Source of the DNA: Paenibacillus bouchesdurhonensis
GTDB taxonomy: Bacteria > Bacillota > Bacilli > Paenibacillales > Paenibacillaceae
Direction of reading: 5' to 3'
DNA: 64,000 bases
NCBI RefSeq assembly: GCF_900155685.1
Contig: NZ_LT732548.1
Span: forward strand, 2,895,887-2,959,886
A model generated the notes under the pieces. That model was not told the DNA's origin. It did not search any database and saw nothing but the letters and a program-made list of their open reading frames with translations. Both the position numbers and the translations under genes were made by a program. Below are positions 36,501 through 48,500 of the stretch, one piece after another (within the stretch, counting starts at the first letter, position 1; the number at the start of each line of letters is the position of its first letter).

Positions 36501-39500
36501 AGCGGATGCAGAAATACTCCAGAGCCCTTCTAATGAATCAGAGGAGGCGGAAGCATTCATTTGCGATCTGATTAAAGGCTGGATCGTGCAATGCACCAAG
36601 CTTCCAGATTACAGAATTGATATCCATACCCGCTTTGAAGAATATGGGCTGGATTCGATCATGATTGAGCATTTGATTGGCGAGCTGGAGCAGTATTTTG
36701 GTAAAATTTCACCTACTTTATTATTTGAATATCAGACCATTGCGGAGCTGGCGCAATTTTTGGCAGCCAGTCGACCCGAAGCGCTTCGAAACCATTTCAA
36801 GAGCAGCAGTTCAGTAAATGTTGGTACAGAAAATGTGCCAGTTGTGGCTTCTGCCGCCCAAGAAATTGCAGTTGCCGATCCAGAGGAGGCTGCAGGTAAA
36901 GAATCAGAAGAAATCGCGATCATCGGAGTCAGCGGAGCGTATCCTAAAGCCGGCAATCTGGAAGCGTTTTGGACGAATCTTGAGCAGGGCATAGATTGTG
37001 TAACCGAGGTTCCCCAGGAACGATGGGATTGGCGGGACTACTACGATCAGGATCCAACCCAAGCAAGCAACGGGAAGATCTATTGCAAATGGGGAGGATT
37101 CTTGGACGATGTTGACCGTTTTGATCCTCTGTTGTTTCAAATATCGCCTAAAGAAGCTGAGACGATGGATCCTCAGGAGCGCCTATTCCTTCAATGCGTT
37201 TGGGACTTAATGGAGCATAATGGCTATACAAGAGAGGGGCTGGCCAAGAAGCTTCCGAGAGATAAGGGAGCTGATGTCGGAGTTTATGTGGGGGTTACCA
37301 CAAACAGCTATCAACTGCTCGGCCATGAACAATGGGAGAAGGGGAGCTCTATCGTTCCGACTTCCCTCCCTTGGTCGATACCGAATCGGGTGTCTTATTT
37401 TTATAATTTTAACGGCCCGAGCATTCCAGTAGACACGGCCTGCTCGTCCTCTTTGGTTGCCATTCATATGGCCTGCGAAAGCCTTAGAAACAAGGAGTGC
37501 AAAATGGCCATAGCGGGCGGAGTCAATCTTTATTTCCATCCGTCCAAATATTTGGCGATGTGCCAGCTTGGAATGCTTTCAAAGACAGGCAAATGCCATG
37601 CGTTTGGCGATCAAGCAGACGGTTTTGTGCCTGGCGAGGGGATCGGCGCTGTGCTGCTTAAGCCGCTGAAACAGGCGGAAGAAGACGGTGACGAGATCTG
37701 GGGAATTATTAAAGGAACGTCGATCAATCACGGGGGGCGAACGAACGGATACAAAGTTCCAAGTCCGCACTCTCAAGCGATGCTCATCAAAAAGGCTATA
37801 GAGCAAGCACAAATAGACCCTTCGACGATTAATTATCTTGAAGCTCATGGAACAGGTACGAGTCTGGGGGATCCTATTGAAATAGAAGGATTGACTCAAG
37901 CCTACCGAGAGTATTCCGTTGATCATCAATATTGCTCTATCGGTTCAGTCAAATCCAACATCGGACATGCTGAATCAGCCGCAGGCATTGCTAGTCTCAC
38001 TAAGGTACTGCTCCAAATGAAGCATAAAAAGCTTGTACCGTCCTTGCATGCCAATCAGTTGAACAAACATATTGCTTTTGAAGATACGCCTTTCAAGGTA
38101 CAAACTGAAAGCGAGACATGGCACCCAGTACGAGAGGGTCAGCCGTTGCGGGCCGCTATCAGCTCCTTTGGGGCTGGAGGAGTGAATGCACATTTGATTC
38201 TGGAGAGCTATGCGGCCTCTAAAGAAAAATACAAACCCATCGAAAGCGATCTGTCTCGCGGAGAGGAGAGTATGAAGCCAGAGCATATATTTATTTATTC
38301 CGCGCGAAATAAAGAGCGGCTGGATGCGCTGCTAGAGCAACACCTGGATTGGCTATGCATGCAGCCGTCTGGCGAGGTTAGCTTAGAGGACTTATCGTAT
38401 ACGCTTCTATGTAGCCGAGAGGAAATGGAAGAGCGTATAGCATTCGTCGCCTTCAGTCAAGAATCGCTGAAAGAATCGCTTCGCTCCCACTTGAACGGCT
38501 GGTCACTGCCAATCGGGTGCGCAGTTTTTGCTGGGAATAAACATGATCGAAATAAGCAAGAGCACCCATTAAGCGACAGACGCCGCAAGGAGTTAATAAG
38601 GAGCCTGCTCTTGAATCACGAGCTAAAACAAGCCGCTGCGTTTTGGGTTGCCGGGGAGACATTAGATTGGTCGGTATTGTTTGAAGGCCGTAAACCCCGA
38701 AAACAGAGCTTGCCTACTTATGTGCCGGCACGTGATAGCTACTGGGTTACGCCAAAGGAGAAGCAGCCATTGCTCTGCCTTACAGCCGATTGGATTGCTT
38801 GTGATGTACCCAGTGGCGAATCTTCTGCTGTAAGTCGCTCGGAGCACCACATTATGCTGGTAGGAACGAAAGCGCAGGCGCGTTACTGGCCCGTGTTCGA
38901 GCAGCATTATGAGAGTAGTCGTATCACGAAAGTGTATTTAAGCAATCGCAATTATTGCGTCAATCCGAATCATTTTGAAGTGGACATTACTATGGGGGAG
39001 CCTGATTTTTCTATCGTGGCTACGCCGCAGGCTGTAGATACGATCTACTTTATGGGCGGTATGAGTGACGAAGTAAATTCAGGCTCCATGGAGCAAACTT
39101 ACGAGCAAAAGCACAATGAAGGCGCCTTGGCCTTGATCGGCTTGATTAAGGTATTTCATGACAGCTGCACTTTAAAGGTGGTTACAAGCGGCAGTATGCC
39201 GGTGCCCGGTTACGAATTCTGCTTTGATAATATCCACGCCTCTGCGATAGCGGGAATAACCAAAACTATTCCGTTAGAGTTTCCTGCGGTAAATGTGATG
39301 CACATAGACCTTCAGTTTGCTCATAATGATATTCGCACTGAATCGGAGACGACCGAAGAGTTATTAACTGCGATGAAGGAAACTTATAATGCGGATTATC
39401 CTTATGTTGCTTACCGCAGTGGGAAGCGTTATCGGCGAGCGCTGATTAAAGCTGAATTGGGCAAGCAAGAGGCATTTGAGCCTGTGATTAAAGCGCACGG

Positions 39501-42500
39501 GACTTATCTTGTCCTTGGAGGCAGCGGAGGGATCGGATTTGAAATCTCGAAGTTTTTGGCTAAGCGCTATGGCGCAAGGCTCATCCTCGTAGGAAGAAGT
39601 CCGATGAATTTAGAGAAGCAAGCCCAGCTGGACTTATTGAATCGTCTAGGGGCAGGAGCAGCCTACCTGGAGGCGAATCTGCGGCAAACCGACGATACGT
39701 TGCAGCGGATTCGGGAACTATCAAAAAGCTACGGTACCATTGATGGGGTGATTCACTCTGCAGCAGATGTTGAGAATAGCCTACTCAGAAATATGACGCC
39801 AGACGTTTACCATCGTGTTGTAGGCATTCAAGCCACAAGCTGCGATCTCTTAAAGCAGATTCATCTTACGCTTGGCGTTAACAACTTTATTGTGTTTTCT
39901 TCGGCTGCGAGCTTCTTTGGAAGCCAAGGGGGGGCTAATTACTGCGCTTCAAATACGCTTAAGGATATGTTTGCGGCTGTATTCGCTAAGCAATACGGGG
40001 TAAACGTACGGGTGATCAACTGGGGTTTATGGGGTCAAGTCGGTCTAGGCAAGGCTTTTGATAAAGTGCTGCAGCAAAAATTTCGTTCGGTCGTACCGAT
40101 TGAGCCCGAGGAGGGGCTGCGAGCATTTCAGCGAATCGCTTCCGCGGATATAATTCAGGTTATGGCGACGACTGCCAGCGATCAATTTATCCGAAGTGAA
40201 ACGGATTATTATGGGCCGAGGCAAAATGCAAAGACGCCTTTGCGACAGGAGACGCATGACAAATTAGAAGATCAACAGACAACACGGGGACAAATGTCCA
40301 TGAAAGAACAGCTTATGCAGCGTTTAAAAGCAACTGCAGCTGCTTGCTTAAAGCTCGATCCTTCGTATATCCACGATAGGGTGCATTTGGGTGATTACGG
40401 CATGGATTCCATTGTCGGCGTTGCCATACTTGAGGAGCTTAAGAAGTGGCTGCCTGATTTGCCATCGACACTGATGTATGAGTATTTCACGGTGGAATCT
40501 TTGGCTGACTATTTGTTAAACGAGTATGCCGATGAAGTGAAGCGAATGTACGCCGCCGATACTTCCACTAAACATACCGCTGCTATTGTCCAGTCAGTAA
40601 AGCCTGCTCCCGTAGCCGCAGCGATCGAGGATTCATCGGAAGTGGAAGCTGTTGAGCAGGACATTGCAATCATTGGCATAGCAGGCGTCTATCCGCAGGC
40701 TAAGGATCTTCGAGAGTTTTGGATAAATCTATTAAATGGTGCGGATTGTGTAACTGAGGTTCCGGCTGATCGTTGGAATTCGGATCATTATGCGAATAAC
40801 GGTTCGATTTATTGCAAATGGGGCGGATTTGTGGATCAACCAGATTTATTCGATCCGCTATTCTTTCAAATATCGCCCAAAGAAGCAAAGGGGATGGATC
40901 CACAGGAAAGGCTGTTTCTACAGATAGCTGCTCAAACCTTTGCTAATGCCGGTTATTCAAAAGCAAGCTTAGGAGGGCGAAAGGTCGGCGTCTTTGTTGG
41001 CGTAACGAATAACACCTATCAATTGATCGGCGTGGAGCAATGGGATCATGCCTCAAACGAGGATATTCCGAATTCGCAGCCGTGGTCAATTCCGAACCGG
41101 GTATCGTTCCTATACAATTTGACGGGGCCAAGCGCCCCTGTCGATACAGCCTGCTCCTCTTCGTTAACGGCGCTGCATCTGGCCTGTGACAGCATTCGCA
41201 ACGGCGACTCGGAGATGGCTTTAGTCGGCGGAGTTAACTTATATCTTCACCCGTACAAATACAGCGGTCTTTGCCAGATGAAAATGCTGTCGCCAACAGG
41301 ACAATGCCGAGCGTTTAATGATGAAGCCAACGGCTTTGTCCCTGGCGAGGGGGCAGGGGCAGTGCTAATCAAGCCATTGGACAAAGCGCTGTTGGACGGG
41401 GATTACATCTACGGGGTTGTAAAAGCGACCTCAGTAAATCATGGTGGGCGAACCAATGGCTATACTGTACCGAATCCGCATGCCCAGGCAGCTTTAATCG
41501 AGGATGCGCTAAAGAAAGGGAATATCGATCCGCGCACTATTACTTATGTTGAAGCACATGGGACAGGAACGGTTCTAGGCGATCCGATTGAGATTAGCGG
41601 GCTTACGAATGCTTTTAAGAAACATACCTCGGATAAGCAGTACTGCGCGATCGGCTCAGTGAAAACTAATGTGGGCCATTTGGAGGCGGCAAGCGGGATC
41701 ATCGGCTTAACCAAAATCTTACTTCAAATGAAGCATCAGACCTTAGTTCCTACGCTCTATCACGAGCCTGTAAATTCTCGCATTCGTTTTGAAGAAACGC
41801 CTTTTTATTTGCAAAAACAAGTAGAGGCATGGAGAAGGCCGACACTCAATGTCAATGGGGAGGAAGTCATGTATCCAAGAAGAGCTGGAATTAGCTCATT
41901 CGGCGCAGGGGGCGCCAACGCCCATGCGATTATTGAAGAGTATTTGCCAGGGAAATACTCGGATGGCGGTGGTGAACGGAAGCATATTGTACCGTTGTCT
42001 GCAAAAAGCTCAGAGCAACTGCAGACGTTAGCGAAGAATCTCATTAATGATCTCCATGACAAGCTGGCTTCAGGGGAAGCGGATGTGACTTTGGAGAGGA
42101 TAGCCTACACGCTGCAGATTGGCAGGGATTCGATGGAGGAGCGTCTTGCAATCGTAGCAACCAACATGGAGGAGCTTACCGACAAGTTGAACCAATATGT
42201 TCAGGGCGCTGCAGCGGAAGAAAGCGGTATATTTCAAGGGAAGACCCAGCGCCATACCCATGCTAACGAGCGGATTATATTGGATGACACAAAGATGGAG
42301 GCCGCCGCTAAGGCATGGGTTCAAGGCGCCGAGCTTCAATGGGAATTGAGCTACACTAAGCCATATCCAGTGAAGCTTCCGCTTCCTGCTTGTCCATTCT
42401 CTCTGAACAGCTACTGGCTAAAGCCTGCTGCTCGGAAGAAAGAGCAGGCTTCCACCGGCATGCAGCCCACCGCTATGCCGCATCCGATTCTTCAGAAGCA

Positions 42501-45500
42501 GCAGCCCGAGAAAGGCCGCATTCGCTTCAGCGGACAATTTACGGGCGAGGAGATGTTTATCAGTCAGCACCAGGTACAAGGCAGCCTTGTTTTCCCGGGA
42601 GCCGCATTTCTTGAAATGGCGTATAAAGCGGCTTGTATATCATCGGATGTAGAGCCGCTGCTATTGAGTCAGGTAACTTTTATTCAACCGTTGATCGTCA
42701 GCAATGGCCAAGTAACTGCAGAGCTTACCCTAGAGCGAAATTCCAAGAAGGCAGGGTTTGAAATTCATTCTGCAAGCAGTGAACATGATGCAGTCAAACA
42801 CGTTCAAGGCGAGATCGTGTACGGGAGTTCAGTTGATATTTCCGGGTTATACGAAGATGTTGATCTGCAGGAGATGATGCTTAACGCGGTCAGCTTCGAC
42901 AAGGAGCAGATTTATGCATACTATCGACAACTGGGAATCGATTATGGTACCGCTTTTCAAAGCATTAGCAGGTTATATGTCCGAAATAACCATATTCTTG
43001 GGGAGCTTGCGCCTCCTAAAGAGGTAGATCAAACGATAGAGCTATATGAGATGCACCCTGCTTTATTGGACGGGGCTCTCCAGTGTATGATCGCCTACGG
43101 GTTGATTGGGCACTCACAGGGGATGCAGTTGCCATTTTATATACGGGAGCTTCAAATCTTGCAGCGTAGTAAGCAATGGAAATATGTTTACATTGCTCCT
43201 TCAGCCGATAAGGGTTATGCGTATAATATTTGCATCCTGGATGAGAGAGGGGTGCCGGTAGTCAGTATATCGGATTTTACGGTACGCCCACTCCTGGAGA
43301 CAGACCAAGAGATCCTTGCTGAGGATGACCCGATATCCAAGAAGCAGACTGAGGGAACGGCTCATCACGGTGCGCAATTAGCGGCAGACTCTAGCCTGTT
43401 ACAATTTATGTCTGATCAGATCAAGATAAAAATCGCCACTATTCTTGAATGGAATATGGATGATATTGACAATGACACGGAGCTTGGAGATTACGGCTTT
43501 GATTCGTTGTCTTTTACCTATCTTGCCGATCAGTTGAATGAGGATTTTCAAACCGATGTTTCGCCGGCTTTATTTTTCCAATATGCTACAGTCCGCAGGC
43601 TGGCGGAATATTTGGTGGAAGCTTATCCACTTCATGATGCCGTGCGGCAAACCGCGACTGCCGACGAGGCGCTCAACCATACAGCCGCCAATCCGCTTGA
43701 AGCGTGGGACAGCCGGTCAGAGATCAAACCTGAGAAAACGACTGCCCATGCAGAATTAGGCCCGGAAAAAAAGTCGCCCGGCAGTGAACCCAGCGGACGT
43801 AGCGATTTTCCAGTGGCGGTTGTCGGGATGGCTGGACGGATGCCGCAGTCCAAAACGCTTGAGCAGTTCTGGGAGCATCTGAAGGCAGGTCGCGATCTCG
43901 TTACTGAAGTCCCAATGGAACGATGGGATTGGCGTGAATATTACGGCGATCCGATTCAAGAAAAGAATAAAACGAAGGCCAAGTGGGGCGGGTTTGTCAA
44001 CGATATTGATAAGTTTGATGCTCGTTTCTTCAAGATTGCTGCTAGGGAAGCAGAGCTTATGGACCCTCAGCAGAGGTGTATGCTCGAGCTGGCATGGCAC
44101 ACGATTGAGCACGCGGGCTACAGCATGGCATCGCTTTCCGGTTCTAGGACTGGCGTATTTGTCGGGGTTGCTGCAAACACAGATTATAACGATCTGATCA
44201 ATCGGGAAGCCGAAGAAACAGAGGCTTATCAGTCTACAGGTGTTGCTATTTCGGTTCTTGTCAACCGAATCTCTTATATGTTTAACTGGCACGGACCCAG
44301 CGAACCGATTGATACCGCGTGTTCCAGCTCGTTAGTAGCAATACATCGGGCAGTAGAATCACTGCGAAGCGGGGAATGCGATATGGCTCTGGCCGGGGGA
44401 GTCCAGCTTATACTAAGCCCACGGGGGGCCATTTCATTCAGCAAATCCGGTATGCTAAGCCCGGACGGCCGCTGCAAAACATTCGATGAATCAGCCAACG
44501 GTTATGTTCGCAGCGAAGGAATGGGTTTAGTGCTCCTAAAGCCGTTGGCGGAGGCCATGCTAAACGGCGACCAGATCTACGGAGTTATTCGGGGAACAGC
44601 CGTAAATCACGGGGGCAAAGGTAATTCAATTACATCTCCGAATCCGAACGCCCAAGCCGAAGTCATCATGAAGGCTATCGAGAAGGCGGGCATTGATGTT
44701 GATTCAATCAGCTACATCGAGGCTCACGGCACCGGCACTCAGCTAGGGGATCCTGTAGAAATTAACGGATTGAAGCAAGCCTTTGAAACATTGGCACATG
44801 TGCAAGGCAAAGGCCAGCTGTCAGTTGGATCCTGCGGTATTGGCTCTGTGAAAACAAATGTAGGCCATATGGAGACGGCCGCCGGAATGGCTAGCTTGTT
44901 TAAGGTGCTGTTCTCTCTACAGCATCAAGAGCTTCCACCTAATGTTCATTATCGAGAGCGCAATCCGCAGATTCAACTGGAAGGCAGCCCGTTTTATATT
45001 TTAGACCGCTTGCAGCCATGGACCCAAAGCTCGAAGGCGATAGCGGACGGCAGCCCTAGGAGAGCGGGGATTAGTTCGTTTGGCTTTGGTGGAGCGAATG
45101 CCCATCTTGTAATAGAAGAATATATCAATGATCGGGAAGCAGATGCTTCTATAGAAGACACCCAGACAGAGCATTTAATCGTACTGTCTGCTAAAGACCG
45201 CAACCGCCTCCGTGTGAAAGCGGAGCAATTGGCTGATTACCTGGAAAGCTATATGAGCGCACCGCCTCAAACGCATTCCTACGAGGCTATGAAGCTGGAG
45301 CTGCTGGAGCAGATGGGGAAGATTCTCTCTGTATCTTCAGCAGAGATAGAACTCCATGGCGATTTGCTTGATATGGGTTTTGATCAGATGAGCTTGTATC
45401 AGCTGATCAGGAAAGTGGAGGAACGATATGAAGTAAGCCTGCAATTTAAGCAGCTGTTCGAAATGAAGACACCCGTGCAAATCATTAATGAATTGTACAG

Positions 45501-48500
45501 AAAAATAGGGGGCAAGGCTTCCTCCGAGCCGGGCGGCCTTTGTTTAGCTTCTGTAGCCTATACGCTTCAAGTAGGGCGCGATCCGATGGAAGAGCGTGCC
45601 TGCTGGATTGTCACGAATATGCGACAGCTAATCCAGGAACTGCGGAGCTATTGTGCGAATAACACGACTCGATTCGCGGGTAGTGTCTCCAAGACAGGCA
45701 ATCGGATTGTTGAAGCGCTTGAAATCAAGGTACGGAAGGCGTTGGATTCTAAGGACTACCTTCACCTTGCAGACCTTTGGATACAAGGAGCAGGCATAGA
45801 TTGGGAACGCTTGTATGACGGCAACAAGGCGATAAGACGTTTGGCGCTGCCCGGATACCCTTTCCATAGGACGCCATATTGGTTTCAGTCAAGCAAAACC
45901 ATCCAATCAGAGAGCGCAGAGGGGCAGAGGATCACTATATTACTAGATCCGTCAGACCGGGAAGACTTTGCTTACATGCTGGACTTGGATCAGGTGTATG
46001 CAAATTTTGCAGATCATGTAGTAGGCGAACATATTGTATTGCCAGGAGCAATGTATTTTCAAATCGTTTATGCAGCAATTGAACAAAAAGGTCGCAGCAT
46101 CGAACAGGAAGGTCGCAGCATCGAACAGGAATTGACGCAGCTGTTCTGGCTGCAACCTTACACGTACTGTAATAACGGTTTAGGAAATCGCCTATATATC
46201 GGCTGGACAGACACCGAGTCAGGGGAGACGAGAGTCAAGCTTTCTTCTTTTGGGGATACAGGGCGACAGGATCACTTTCAGACTACGATACGATGGAGAG
46301 AGCAAAGACCAAGCATTGTGGAACATTCTATTCGTTCGATTCAACAGCGCTGCAAGTCAAACGTTAGTATTTCTAAGCTATACGCTCGTTTTCAGGCAAA
46401 CGGACTTTGCTACGGTCCGACCTATCAAACTGTCGTTAGCCTTAGCAGCGGAGGCCAGGAAGCAATAGCCGAGCTTGTATTGAATGATCTTCCCACAAAA
46501 GCCTGGCATTGCCCGCCTTCGATAATTGACGGCGCATTTCAATCCCTAGCGGCTGCCGGCGCGTGGAATGGTGAATCTGGAACGTATTTGCCCTTTTCGG
46601 TGAAACGCGTATGCTTCTATAAGCCAGTACCGCCATCGTGCTATGCCTATATTCGCGAAAAAGGTAAGAACGGCAAGCTGATGGTGTTTGATATTCAGTT
46701 CATTCATTCGGAAGATCATACCGTCATTGCAGAATTTGAAGATTTTGGCTTAAAGCCGTATATGCAATTTGAAGCGGATATCGATACGTCCTTTTTTATT
46801 CCTGAATGGCAGCCATGCGCTATTTCCGAGGCAGCGAATACGCCGGGGCAATTTATGCCGGTTCTCGTTGTCGATTCGATGGGCAAGCTGAGTGACTCAC
46901 TGGCTGATCTGGAGGATGCACGATGGCTTCAGGCAAATCTTACGGATTACAAGCAGCTTGAGCAGGCTCTGCAGTCAATTATTCAAGATGGATTAGAGAG
47001 CTTGTCCATCGTTATTCATCCTGAGTCAGATTTTGAAGCAGTTAACGGCTATCCGGCCTATGAAGGGATGCAAAATCTAATTCAATTTTTGCTCAAATCA
47101 TATTATAAGCTGCCTGTCAGGTTTGTTTACTTATACGGATCCGGAGATGAATATATTGCGCACCGGGCTTTAGCAAGCTTCGGCAGAACGGCTGCATTGG
47201 AGAATCAGCAGTTTACTTTTTGCTTTATAAGTTATGACGACCTGAGTACCGTGCCTTTACAAGCGGAAGTACGGAGCAATTTGAGTCAGGGATGCGTAGA
47301 GATGAAGTACGAAGGGAATGTAAGGCTGATTCGGCAGCTACGAGAGATGAAAATCGACAGCCATCTCGCGTTGACGCAGTCAAAGCTCAAGCAGGGCGGC
47401 ACTTATCTTTTTACTGGAGGAAACGGAGGCTTGGGCGTACTGTTTGCCACTTATGCGCTAGCCAAATACCAAATCAATGCGGTTATTGTCGCCCGTTCCG
47501 CTGTTACGCCTGATGTCATGACTCAGTTAGAGGAAGCAGCAAAGCTTGGCGGTACTGTTCGTTGTTACAGGGCAGACGTATCCAAGGAAGAAGAGATAAA
47601 GCGCTGCATGGCGCAAGTCAAAGACGATTACGGAAGTATTGAGGGGGTTTTTCATTTTGCTGGAGTCTTGAATGATTCGTTCCTATTTAGAAAGACGATG
47701 AGTGAGGCGGCGAATGTGTTGGATCCTAAAATTCGGGGCATCCATAATTTGGATCGTTTTACTCTCGGAGAAGAGCTGGAATTGTTCGTTGTTTTTTCAT
47801 CCATTACAGGGATTACCGGCAACCAAGGACAGGCAGATTACGCCTATGCCAATCGGTACATGGACGAATTTATTCAGCTGAAAAATCAGAGGGATAGAGC
47901 CAATGGGATGGCTTGCAAAAGTTATTCTATCAATTGGCCGCTTTGGGAGCATGGGGGCATGCAGGTAAAAGATGCCGTCAAACAAAAATTGCAAAGCGAC
48001 AATGGACTTGAAGTCCTGCAGGAACGTCATGGCTTGGACATATTTGAGATGGTTCTTGCTGCGGGCTGGGAGCAAGTATTGCCCCTTCGGGGGAATAAAG
48101 AACGAATCAAGCAGTCGCTCGAAGCGTTGCAGCTGCTACAAACAGCAGACGCTAATTCAGAGCCGTCCTTCTTGAAGGAAGCCTCGGAGCAGTTAATGAC
48201 CGCTCAACACGAATCGGAGCAGTCACTCCTGGTGAACCTGCAGCGTTTATTCAGCGAGATATTAAAAATGGATATGGATGAGCTCGATGTCACCGAGGAC
48301 TTGGAGATGTACGGTTTCGACTCTATGATGATGGTGGAAGTATTAAGCCGAATGGAGGCCGAGTACGATGTTGTTCTGGAACCTAGCGCAATCAATCAAT
48401 ATAAAACACTCCAAGCGCTGTCGCGGCACTTGTCCACACAGCTTGACATTGCGGTAAACAATACGGAAAAGGCACCTCAATTCAAGCCGCGAGCAATTGA

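Larger units (their letters stand above)
43804..48460 (+). other. Module 7: KS-carrier-like insert-DH-KR-ACP
   Basis: The KS has Cys5599. An insert at 45274-45510 has an ACP helix pattern without the serine. The DH motif is HVVGEHIVLP from His6164, with Asp6335 in IIDGAFQ. The KR (GGNGGLG, tyrosine in ADYAYANRY, LND signature) appears active and B-type. The ACP has Ser6933 in YGFDSM. Predicted product: an alpha,beta-unsaturated unit. Confidence 0.87.

Noticed and set aside
43756..44292. A 178-codon minus-strand frame opposite the module 7 KS
   Set aside because: Shadow of a conserved KS coding region; no ribosome site or protein family signal.
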